This document shows positions 12,325 through 20,977 of a DNA stretch of 64,000 bases, one piece after another (positions within the stretch are counted from its first letter, which is position 1; every line of letters starts with the position of its first letter). The stretch lies in the NCBI GenBank assembly GCA_020536535.1, contig JAHLWZ010000427.1, forward strand, positions 1 to 64,000, in the 5' to 3' direction. The notes under the pieces are model-generated. The model had not been told where the DNA came from, made no database searches, and was given only the letters and a program-made list of their open reading frames with translations. This DNA is from Pelomyxa schiedti (Eukaryota; Evosea; Pelobiontida; Pelomyxidae). The translations under genes were made by a program, and so were the position numbers.

Positions 12325-13878
12325 ATGGCTAGACTGCTGCGTTACATCGCCATCTTGGTCTTGTTCCTCTTATTTCCCGTGATAAACATTGTGGTGTGGC
12401 ACCACACGTCGTCGGTGTGCGTCACTCCAGTGTTCCCTCTCCCGAACATCACCACGATATCACCAAGAGTGGAAGCCGAACGCCCAGACTGCGAACAACC
12501 GAAAGTCAATGTTGTATGCAACGCCACCGCCGTGATCCCATGCCCTGAGCCCAGATGTGAGCCGTGTCCATCGCCCGATTGTGCAGCAGATTGTATCACC
12601 GAGACCCCCGCTGCATCAGATGTACGCTCGTTGAGGTTCGAGCGCTGGAAGCAAGACATCCACTCCCACACGCAGAGACAGGTGTTGGAGCGCGCACGGT
12701 CTCAGTCAATGACGCAAGCGGCGACGAAACCCAGAACCTCGTGCCTGCCAAAGTTGAACAACCACACCTTCAGGTTCGACATCGAACGTCGGAACAGACA
12801 CTTGAAAGAGTGGGCGCAGGAGGCGGAAGCGTTTTACAGGGAACGCCCACAGTTCCTGCACAGTTGCGAGGGGAAGACGGTTCTGTGCATCATGGGAGTG
12901 CTGCACATTTACGATGGGTTCAAGGGGCCAATGGGCGATCTTGTTCAATGGAGTGACCTGATCAGTGCCTTGTCCTTTCTTGGCTATTCTGTCACCGTTG
13001 TGAACTCGAGCAAGGCAGTGAAGCCAGCGGACATGTCCAAGTATTGGAGGGTTGTGTCTGACTACCTGGGCATGCTTGGCACAAACATTGATGCATTCAG
13101 AGACAAGCTTTTCGTCATTGACACGTTTGGAACGAGCATCCAGGGAAATATAGTTGAGAGCCAACTGTACGGTGGCAGGAATCTTACGGACTTGCGAAGG
13201 ATTCTCACTCTTGTGCCTGATGCACACCCTCTCAATACATTCCTGGGAACAGTTTCCCCCCCAAGCGATGCAACAAGGGCAATGACCATGGAGTGGAAGG
13301 CACTCATCTGGGGAAAGCTCGCTGCTTACTTTCGCCTCCCTGGAGTTCAGGACTACCTCTCCCAGATCACTCAGAAATTGCCCGTGTTCGCATCAGCAGA
13401 GAGCGGCACAGACTTCCCGCCTCAAGTGGGAAACAAGGGGGTCATGAGGCAGAAAGACTACATCGAATTGCTGTCACAGACTGCAGTGTTTGTGGGCGTG
13501 GGTCAGCCTTACATTGGCACCGCCGCCTTTGACGCTGTTCGCCAGGGCTCTGTTCTCCTCAACCCGATGTTCGACCCCCCACTCAACTTCTGGCCTGGCA
13601 AGCCAACAGACTGGCCCCTCACATCACAACACCCTTGGGTTGAGAGAATCGGAGCTCCGTGTGTGCAGAATGTTAGAATCAACGATCGGAAGTCGGTGGC
13701 AATGGCACTGGAGGAGGCCCGTGACTACCACGACTTTGTCAAAGTGCACGGACCACACCCTTGTGCACTTGTTCCAGAGGCGTCAATGGGTGCCTTCGTT
13801 TGTCGTGCGTTTGCTGCATTCAACGAATTGTGGGACTGGCAGTGTTTGCACCCAGTTGCCAGGCACTGGAACTTGTGA
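12325..13878 (+). CDS. GT18 (MGAT5-like) N-acetylglucosaminyltransferase
   Basis: A single-exon gene of 517 codons. The start at 12325 (MARLLRYIAILVLFLL) gives a classic type II signal anchor; the frame is open further upstream, but that lacks sense. A Cys/Pro-rich stem follows (residues about 35-95). The C-terminal third carries the GT18 signature: FVGVGQPYIGTAAFDAV, GSVLLNPMFDPPLNFW, GKPTDWPLTSQHPW. This parallels mammalian GnT-V (alpha-1,6-mannosyl-glycoprotein GlcNAc transferase), which adds the beta-1,6 branch to N-glycans in the Golgi. The protein is shorter than mammalian GnT-V (about 740 residues), mainly in the stem. The fold match is convincing; acceptor specificity is inferred. It is divergent from ACL-B and convergent with the membrane gene ending at 13968. 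Confidence 0.85.
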   Translation: MARLLRYIAILVLFLLFPVINIVVWHHTSSVCVTPVFPLPNITTISPRVEAERPDCEQPKVNVVCNATAVIPCPEPRCEPCPSPDCAADCITETPAASDVRSLRFERWKQDIHSHTQRQVLERARSQSMTQAATKPRTSCLPKLNNHTFRFDIERRNRHLKEWAQEAEAFYRERPQFLHSCEGKTVLCIMGVLHIYDGFKGPMGDLVQWSDLISALSFLGYSVTVVNSSKAVKPADMSKYWRVVSDYLGMLGTNIDAFRDKLFVIDTFGTSIQGNIVESQLYGGRNLTDLRRILTLVPDAHPLNTFLGTVSPPSDATRAMTMEWKALIWGKLAAYFRLPGVQDYLSQITQKLPVFASAESGTDFPPQVGNKGVMRQKDYIELLSQTAVFVGVGQPYIGTAAFDAVRQGSVLLNPMFDPPLNFWPGKPTDWPLTSQHPWVERIGAPCVQNVRINDRKSVAMALEEARDYHDFVKVHGPHPCALVPEASMGAFVCRAFAAFNELWDWQCLHPVARHWNL

Positions 13879-13967
13879 AAAAATGTTTCAAAGTTCAAGT
13901 GCCAAGGTGCTTTTCACCCCTTTTAAGAAGGAAATTTCTAAAACAAAGATCTCCAGAGGAACAAAAA

Positions 13968-14284
13968 TTATGTTAGTGGCCAGTAACCGGCGGCCCATAA
14001 ACAGCCTGTGATCCCATTTACTACTGCAAACAGAAGTGTCACACATGCACCAGAAAATCTTGTGCTGTAGCCTATGAGCCTCAATGAAACGAATATTCCA
14101 ACATCCGGTAATAGGAAGGCAACAATCAGACTCAACAGTCCACAGCAGTTTCTTGGCGAGGCAAGGGAAACGACAGCGGCAACAAACAACAGAAGGAACA
14201 GGGCCACCACGAGACCATCAACGAGAATAAACAGCCGAGACGATCTGAACGACCGCTGAGATAATCGGTAATGTCAAACAGCAG

Positions 14285-14331
<47 letters not shown>

Positions 14332-14341
14332 NNNNNNNNNN

Positions 14342-14378
<37 letters not shown>

Positions 14379-16328
14379 CTAGAGAGGAGAGCACGCAAAC
14401 CTGAGGCACAGACAAGTCGTAATCAGGCGAGAGCCTGAAGAGAACGCGGCACACATTTCCGATATAAGCAGTGCTCAGCAGCATGAACGCACCCTGGAGG
14501 AGGCGCCAGCACGCCCACAACAAAGGCCACCACTGGGCAGTGCGGCCGTGCTGCGGCGGGGCCACGGCAACCCAGAAGTATCCGAGTGCCAAGTTAAGGC
14601 AGCTCCACAGAGAAAACGCAAGTGCGCAGTCTGTTGAGTTTGTTTGCGGGTGCGGGTGCGTGTGCGTGTGCGTGTGCGTGAGCACAGCCGGTCAGTCGAT
14701 GGGGTGTGGAGCTCAGCAAAAGCAAAAGCAAAAGCAAAAGCAAAAGCAAAAGCAAAAGCAAAAGCAAAAGCAAAAGCAAAAGCAAAAGCAAAAGCAAAAG
14801 CAAAAGCAGCAACAGACAAAAAAGAAAACCTGAGGGAATCTGCTGATTCCTCCACGGGCATTTCCAATCCCAGAACAGTGCAATCGCAAACGTGAAGAGC
14901 CCCAAGATGTAGGATTCTGGAAATGCCACAAGTGCGACCTGATTGGGGAGATTAAGCCCCCCGTGATTCTCACATAAATGTATCCGTCTGCGCACATCGC
15001 ACATCGCATCACACATCGCACGCACATCGCGCACACACATCGCACACATCTCACACACCAATAGGACAGCATTCACAACGAGCAACACAGCCCACAAGGC
15101 GAGCGAGCCAAGCCTCTTTGGTTGCGACTCGCACAGTTTCAAAAGAGCGGTGGAGCCTCGGAACCCTCTTGATGGTGGTGGTGGGTTGTGTCAGAAAACA
15201 ACGCGAGGATTGAGTGGCAGTGAGTACTCACGTGTCAACGTATTGCTTGACGGAGCACGCCTTTGGGAGTTCCGAACTGCCCTCGGAGAGCAGGAAGCAG
15301 CCCAGCGCGAATCCCTTGAGAGACATCACCGTTCCATTCTGCTCCTGCTGAATCATGCTGATGACGATGTCGATTTCGTCCGGTGTTGCGTTGTGGAGGT
15401 TTTTCCACTGTTGTTCAACGTCGCTCGCTGACACTAACTTCTCTCCTTCCCCTGCAGCAAGAAGACGACAACACAACATAAACACAGGCACCAACACAAC
15501 AAAAAAAGTGAGAACTCACCAACAGAATAAGCCAAAGATGGTTGTTGTTGTGTGAAGGTGTGTGTACCTTCTTTGTGCCTTGGGAGACTTTCAAAGAGTG
15601 CAGAGCTCACAGTCCACATCTCAGAGGGCACAAACGAGAACACGGGATGCCCACAAGCTTCGGTGTATTTTTTTCGTTTCTTTTCCTCTGCCACAACCAC
15701 AACCTCGTTGAGATCGCCCATCACCTCTGTCGCTTCTCCTCCCAAATGGAGCTTGCTGGCCACTGCGAAGAGGACCTTGTGATGTTTTTGTTTGGAAGAG
15801 ATTCCTTCGTGTGTTTGTACCCAAAATGGCTGAAGAAAAAAAACACCAGACCCGCTTGACTGGGCGATGACACGAAAACGACAGTGTTCCGGTCTGTTGA
15901 TTATTTTATTAAAATCAGGACAATGTTTCTGATTGGTGACCTTCTGGTTTACCTATTATAGTTATTCAACAATCATCCATCATCTGTTTCAAAGAACGAG
16001 GTGCCACCAAAAATTTTGTTTCCCCAGGCTGCGTGGTTCCTGTAGTCGGTGGCAGCGAGTAATATATGTTTGTATTTGGGCTTCTTACTCCACAAGTAAA
16101 ACAACCAGCAACACCCCAGCACCTTACAAAGTGATTGGCACTATCCAAACCCAATCTACCTCTGCCTTCAGAATAAAACTTCCCCAGGGCTAACTCCTGT
16201 ATCTCCACTTTTCCTGCTTCACCCTTCCCTTTCGGACTGTCAAAAAAGCACGTCCAAGGTGTAATTGACCGACGCCTAGAGACGAAGTGAATTACAATAG
16301 ACAAGTTCAATGCAAGTACAGAGGGCAT
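13968..16328 (-). CDS. Polytopic membrane protein interrupted by an assembly gap
   Basis: Spliced exons give an N-terminal hydrophobic start at 16328 (MPSVLALNLSIVIHF), then a soluble region (exons near 15930-15890, 15760-15580 and 15465-15230, including DVEQQWKNLHNATPDEIDIV). The C-terminal part has several membrane helices: LGSLALWAVLLVVNAVLL, SYILGLFTFAIALFW, CALAFSLWSCLNLALGYFWV, LQGAFMLLSTAYIGNVC, LFILVDGLVVALFLLLFVAAVV and LSLIVAFLLPDVGIFV, with the stop at 13968 after GYWPLT. One intron holds the AAAAGC repeat, another the CATCGCA-like repeat, and a third the homopolymer/N gap, so exon sequence could be missing there. I do not recognise the family. The start is uncertain; fusion with the upstream glycosyltransferase-like exons (16391-17215) through an intron around 16340-16390 is possible. 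Confidence 0.6.
14165..14280 (-). repeat. 116-bp dispersed inverted repeat, copy 2
   Basis: The minus strand here matches 538-653 with one mismatch. It spans the acceptor and first part of the last membrane exon of the 13968-16328 gene. Its intron-side edge lies four bases from the poly-A run that leads into the N gap. Confidence 0.9.
14285..14378. other. Assembly gap: 47 A, 10 N, 37 G
   Basis: A run of 47 A (14285-14331), ten N (14332-14341) and 37 G (14342-14378). A fixed run of ten N is a scaffolding placeholder of unknown true size. Pure poly-A next to poly-G is unlikely to be genuine and looks like read-end artefact left at two contig ends. It lies inside an intron of the membrane gene on the minus strand. 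Confidence 0.9.
14715..14808. repeat. AAAAGC hexanucleotide microsatellite
   Basis: About 15-16 nearly perfect tandem copies of AAAAGC. On the minus strand this is a TTTTGC repeat inside an intron of the membrane gene, between the exon ending ...QQIPS and the exon beginning CALAFSLW. It opens long spurious frames of Lys-Ala or Leu repeats, which should not be annotated as proteins. Confidence 0.9.
14990..15058. repeat. Degenerate CGCACATCGCA tandem repeat in an intron
   Basis: About 70 bases of imperfect CATCGCA/CACATC units. On the minus strand they fall at the 5' part of the intron that follows the membrane segment ending VLLVVNAVLL; the donor would be GTGTGTGAGATG. Confidence 0.7.
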
Positions 16329-16390
16329 GGTGAACAAGTATCACCCTTAAAAAGCCAGACCCGGTTATATTAACCGGAACATATCCCACT

Positions 16391-17215
16391 TCAATACCGA
16401 GGAGAGCACTCCACTGTGCTATTAAGTTCATGATGTCTGATCTGTTGACGGCACTGCCATCTTCTGGAATCTAAAAGATGGTGAAGGTCATTCAGGAGGG
16501 TAACTGCAGGTACATTTTTGACGTCAGCAACAACAACACCAATCTTGCAAATTCTGGCCTCAGTCGTTATTTGGGAAATGCTTACCAAGAGTCGTAACAG
16601 TTGGTGAGGTCTATTACGATGACTAATCGCAAAATACACAGTTGGAGTCTGTGTGTTTTGGTCCTCACACATCCAATTGATGTTCAATGAAGCAGGATGT
16701 GGTGCGATGTAAGGGAGGGTATCTGGGCTGCACTCCTGAGGAGTTGTAGTCGGTGGTGTTGGTAAAGTTTGTGGCTGTGTTTGTTGTGATTGAGTCTGAA
16801 CAACCGGCTTCACCTTATCAGCTATCCCTTGGAGAACATCAATTTGACAAAGAAAATAGAGAGATAAAAACAGGAATTGCAAGGAGGTTAATTAAAATAT
16901 ACCAGTAACAACAACGATTGAGGCCTCCAGCTGTGACATTCTCATTTGCAAAGTAGATACCGCAGCATCATTGACAAGTTGTCCCCGCAGTGTATCTATT
17001 TCGCCCCTGAAGCCCTGCCAACGTGCAACCAATAACAAAGTTAGTCCGTTCCTTCCCATCCCACAATCGGTGGTTAAGCTCGGCACTGCAACGCGTACAA
17101 ATTCAATGTTCGCTCAGACGGGACAATGTACCAGGAGCTGATACACAATTCCGAAGAACATCGCAGACAGGGCCACGAGACCCAGCACAACCCCAAACCG
17201 TGCCCACAATCCCAT
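16391..17215 (-). CDS. Type II membrane protein with a partial glycosyltransferase-like domain
   Basis: The start at 17215 (MGLWARFGVVLGLVALSAMF) is a type II signal anchor. An intron ending in TTGGCAG joins it to a coiled-coil stem (GFRGEIDTLRGQLVNDAA), and another at about 16895-16825 joins a Pro/Gln-rich linker. The last exon has TPTVYFAISHRNRPHQLLRL and CKIGVVVAD, which resembles the first beta-strands of a GT-A domain of the chondroitin N-acetylgalactosaminyltransferase type. The frame stops at 16391, long before a full catalytic domain. The gene is therefore truncated, or it continues through an intron (donor near 16393, acceptor near 16342) into the membrane gene downstream. The DxD motif is not visible in this part. 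The family call is tentative. Confidence 0.5.
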
Positions 17216-17645
17216 ACGACAGGCCACGACAAATTTTGAAAACTGGTTTAGGTTTTGTTTTGAAAACTGCTGTGGTGTTCTCGGTGGGATAGACTTTAGA
17301 TCGCGGGATTAGAATGGCAAGAGATTCACGAAAGGTTAGTTTGAGCCCCAAAGAATTTGCACCCTCCCCGGCCGCAAATACAAGCATGCTGGTTCACTGA
17401 CCATCTGGTTGCCTTCCATGACTGGGTTTGACGACCCAGTTAGGTGTATGGGAGGATCCAAAATGATGCTCCCCAACTTATAAGGGAAAAAAGGCGTTGT
17501 GGTGAGTGCCGACCCCTCGCCACAAGAGTAATAAAAAAAACACCAGACGATAACGAAAATTGTTGATTATTTTGATTATTACAAGAACCGTTGATTATCA
17601 ACCTCTCGGAGCGTTAATTTGTACAAAGCCTAGTCTCTTCATTGG
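17216..17645. other. 430-bp divergent intergenic region
   Basis: This lies between the minus-strand glycosyltransferase-like gene and the plus-strand GT31-like gene. A short open frame on the minus strand (17103-17387) is a shadow of the signal-anchor exon. I see no other gene; it presumably holds the two promoters. Confidence 0.4.
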
Positions 17646-18652
17646 ATGAGGCGCACTGTGTTTATTGTTGGCTTCATTTTGTTTATCATGGTAGTTTCAA
17701 TCGCGGTGTACCAGGTAGTTGCCCGCATGTGCCAGGTTTCTCGCTCTTTGACATAGAACAGGTCTATGAAACACCTTCCACGCTCACACTCCCTGAAGAC
17801 AACAGTGTACTCTTTGCAACACGAAGTAAGTTGAAGTCACCAAGTAGCTCACAAAGTAGTTCAACAAGCAGTTGGAGCGAGTCTTCAAGTTCATCTCAGT
17901 CTTCGAGTGTTCAGCCCCCTTGTGCGCTGAGCAACGTCGTATTCCTAATCACGTACAAGGATGATAATCGAAGTCGCCTTTTGTACGATGCCATGATGTA
18001 CGCCTGGGGAAATGACATTTTAGCAGCCGGGGCGTCCATGGAACTTTGCGAGTACGGCGCAGCAAGTGAGACCTTAGAGCCGGTGCTGAGGTACCACAAT
18101 AAATATGATAAAGTACTGGAAGTGATGTGGTATGGCTTTGAGTCAAACCGAGAGCACAACCAAACTCACAAGCTGTTCCACTCATTTTCAACATTCACGC
18201 AGAGGCACCCCCACAAATCGTGGTTCATCAAGACCGACACCGATTCATTCATCAATGCCAGAGTGCTCAGGGATACCCTCAAAAGTTACCCCAATCCGGA
18301 AACCAAACACTGGTACATTGGCTGGCAGCGTCCGGGCGACCCTATGGTTGTGGGAGCTGCGGAGATATTCAGTTACGCAGCAATGCGGGATGCCGCGGTG
18401 AATTTTGCTCACCCTGAGAGGGTGGCTGCTCAATACAACTTCACCATGGCAGATTTTTTCAGATGGGAGGATGTCGCCGTTGGCTACACCATGAGGAGCA
18501 TTGGCGTGCCAATCACCGAGATCAACCATCTGTGCGCACCATTTGGCTCCGGCGCCGATTCGCGGTTGCTGGTAAACCACTGGCACAAAGACCCAAATGA
18601 TATGATGTCACTGAAAGCCCCATCTAATGGCTATCTTCCATGCTACCCATAA
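17646..18652 (+). CDS. GT31-like beta-1,3-galactosyltransferase (type II membrane)
   Basis: The start at 17646 gives MRRTVFIVGFILFIMVVSIA, a signal anchor in a frame different from the long open frame. A 47-base intron (about 17715-17761, GTAGTTGCCC...AGAACAG) then joins VYQ to VYETPSTLTLPED, so the true N-terminus is only visible after splicing. A Ser-rich stem follows (SSSQSSSTSSWSESSSSSQ). The catalytic part has NVVFLITYKDDNRSRLLYDA, WFIKTDTDSF (DxD-type metal site DTD), HWYIGWQRPGDP, and FFRWEDVAVGYTM in the place of the family's E-D-V-x-x-G motif. This is the C1GALT/fringe type of GT31, a Golgi enzyme using UDP-galactose or a related sugar. Acceptor and donor are unknown. Confidence 0.8.
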
Positions 18653-18837
18653 CTTTCCGGGTTTCACTCATCTTCACGTAACCATCGGGATACCACTTTC
18701 TTCCTCTTATTCCTTCCGCTTACACCTTTCCTGCGTTGTGCGCTCTTCCCTCTCTGTCTCCCTTCAGTTTCCCACAAAAGAAGAAAAAAAAAAATCCAGT
18801 TTTCATTTCGTTCAAAAAGGGAAAAAAAATCGAAAAA

Positions 18838-20119
18838 ATGATGGTGGAAGAAGGAGCGGCGGTGGAGAAGCTACCTGATCTCAACCTGTTGCAGCTGCGC
18901 TTTCTGTTGTCACAAGGCCCCTCGGTGTGCAGCGACGCGGAGCGCTCGGCGGCCAAGTCGGCCCTCCTCGGCGCGATCACCAAGGACCGGCAGGCTCTCC
19001 TCTACGACGCGGTGTGCGCCCAGTTCGGCTGGGAGCGCGACGACGCCCTCGCGCAGCGCATGCGGGCCCAGAACGACGACGCCCTGCGCGAGCTCGACGC
19101 GAAGATCAAGGACGCGGAGGAGAACCTCGGCGAGAGCGAGATACGCGAGGCGCTGCTGGCCCGCGCCAACTTCTTTTCGCGCATCGGGGAGAAGGACAAG
19201 GCCGTGGCCGCGTTTGCCAAGGCGATGGAAAAGAGCGTCGCCCTGGGCCACAAGCTCGACATAGTTTTCACGCAGATAAGGCTGGGATTCTTCCACGGCG
19301 ACAACGACCTTGTCGTGCGCAATATAGATAAAGCCGGTGCCCTGTTGGAGCAAGGTTCCTTCCCTATTCTTTTCTTGCACTTTTTTTTTTTTTCTTTTCC
19401 CCTTTTTTACAAGCAGAAATATATGTAATTTTTACAAAATTCCTAATTGCGTGATTGTAGGAGGTGATTGGGATAGGAAGAACAGGTTGAAGTGCTACAA
19501 GGGTATTCAGGCCTTAATTCACCGAGACTTCACCGAAGCTGCAAATCAGTTCTTGGATACAATTAGCACCTTCAGCGCCTATGAGTTGTTTGACTACGTC
19601 ACTCTAGTAAAGTACACAGTAATTACAGCTGTTGCTACCCTCCCCCGCGTCCAGTTTATAGAGAAACTCATTGACTCCCCTGAGATTCTTTCCGTTATTG
19701 ATCAGCTGCCGCACCTAAGACAACTCACTACCTCCCTGTACAACAGTGACTACTCTCAGTTCCTTGTTGCACTCCTGAGCACAATTAACACCATGCGTAC
19801 CGACTGGCTACTCTCTGCACATTCGCTATACTTCTGCCGCGAAATGCGTGTCCGGGCCTACTCACAGATGCTAGAATCCTACCGTAGTGTGCAGCTCTCC
19901 TCAATGGCTCTTGCATTTGGAGTGTCACCTGATTTCTTGGACCGCGAGCTCTCACGGTTCATTTCACTCGGCAGGCTCAACTGTGTGATAGATAAAGTTG
20001 CTGGGATAGTGGAGACCAACAGACCCGACTCGAGAAATGCCATGTACCAGTCTACAATCAAGACAGGTGATGCACTTCTAAACCGCGTTCACAAGTTATC
20101 AAGGGTCATTTGTTCATGA
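18838..20119 (+). CDS. RPN7: 26S proteasome regulatory subunit Rpn7 (PSMD6)
   Basis: Two exons, 18838-19354 and 19461-20119, give 391 residues, against 389 in human PSMD6. The start MMVEEGAAVEKLPDLN is the first ATG; the longer open frame upstream has no sense. Hallmarks are LPDLNLLQLRFLLS, NLGESEIREALLARA, LGHKLDIVFTQIRLG, GGDWDRKNRLKCYKG (formed exactly across the splice), YSQMLESYRSVQLSSMALAFGV in the PCI domain, and VETNRPDSRNAMYQ near the end. It is a non-ATPase lid subunit that packs with other PCI subunits above the ATPase ring and helps position the deubiquitinase Rpn11. The first exon is strikingly GC-rich compared with the second. The family is certain. Confidence 0.97.
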
Positions 20120-20127
20120 AAGTGATA

Positions 20128-20133
20128 AATAAA
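20128..20133 (+). promoter_or_regulatory. Poly(A) signal AATAAA after Rpn7
   Basis: AATAAA lies nine bases after the Rpn7 stop codon, in a short A-rich 3' flank that is shared with the convergent SSXT gene. Confidence 0.5.
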
Positions 20134-20347
20134 AAAAGCCTTGGTTTTATTTTTGTGGCAGTTTTTTTTTTAGAAGTAGTTACAAGAAGTGGTGCATTTT
20201 AGAAACGGTACAATAATGCAGAAAGGAGAAGGCCAGCTCTGACAGAACAAAGAAGTCCAATGAACAAAAGCAAAAGCATGATCCGGAACAGAGTTTATTT
20301 GCGAAAGGGCGGTCTCAACTGCCGAGTGGGGCAGAACGCATGTGCAT

Positions 20348-20704
20348 TTAGCTTTGTGATGTGTTGACACTGATAAGCCCACAATCTACGGCAGAAGTTA
20401 ATAACAACAAGTTCTGCTGAACTTTCTGCATATACCTAGAAGCAGTTGTTAGGGAATATACGCTTTATAACTTGGCACATACTTGGCGCACTGGTCATAC
20501 TTGCCGAGGTTCTGGTTTTCGTATACGGCCAATATCAACAACTTATTTTGCTCCAATAACTTATTAAAATTCAACCAAAAAAAAGTTAGGTAACAGCAAA
20601 CACAACGCGAATGCGGGAGAAAAAAAACACACTTCTCGAGCGTACTCAACAGAGAGTGTCATGTGACCACTGTTAGGGCCACCCGAACAACCACCATGTT
20701 GCAT
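20348..20704 (-). CDS. Minimal SSXT (SS18/GIF) family protein
   Basis: Three short exons join to a protein of about 78 residues: MQHGGCSGGPNSGHMTLSVE (start 20704), then LLEQNKLLILAVYENQNLGK and YDQCAK, then YMQKVQQNLLLLTSAVDCG, with the stop at 20348. Both introns (about 20567-20632 and 20433-20480) keep frame and have good GT...AG ends. The LLExNKxLILAxxENQNxGKxxxCAKYxxxxQxNLLxL pattern is the N-terminal SSXT domain of animal SS18 and plant GIF/AN3 co-activators, which bind SWI/SNF complexes or GRF-type transcription factors. Here the usual Gln-rich tail is missing, so the gene encodes little but the domain. It is head to head with TAF2, 273 bases apart. It is easy to miss, as no single frame exceeds 66 codons. 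Confidence 0.85.
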
Positions 20705-20977
20705 CTCCACGCGACACTACGCACAGCTAACCCACCGGTTACACAACGTGAATAAAAAAGAAAAATGACACGGGAATACCGAAAAAACCGCTGCCAGGGC
20801 ATTGGTGCCAAAGCGTTTACAACTTAGGCAGATCTGCCCAGTAAAACGTCGCCCCTCGCTTCGCCGTTCACGCCCAACGAAATGAAGTGAGGATCTGGCC
20901 TGATCTTTTGTCGTTTGATCGTCGTCTCTTTTCATTTTTCTTTTTTTTTTTCTCCTGGCGGCCGCACGCGTGGTGCC

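Noticed and set aside
14132-14685. Open frames running through poly-Phe and poly-Pro
   Set aside because: They cross the poly-A/N/poly-G gap and are artefacts of homopolymers.
14471-15142. Long Lys-Ala, Leu or Phe-Ala repeat reading frames on both strands
   Set aside because: They are translations of the AAAAGC microsatellite, which lies in an intron of the minus-strand membrane gene.
18910-19380. Antisense frames of 106-156 codons opposite Rpn7
   Set aside because: High GC content of the Rpn7 first exon leaves antisense frames open; the Rpn7 match is unambiguous.
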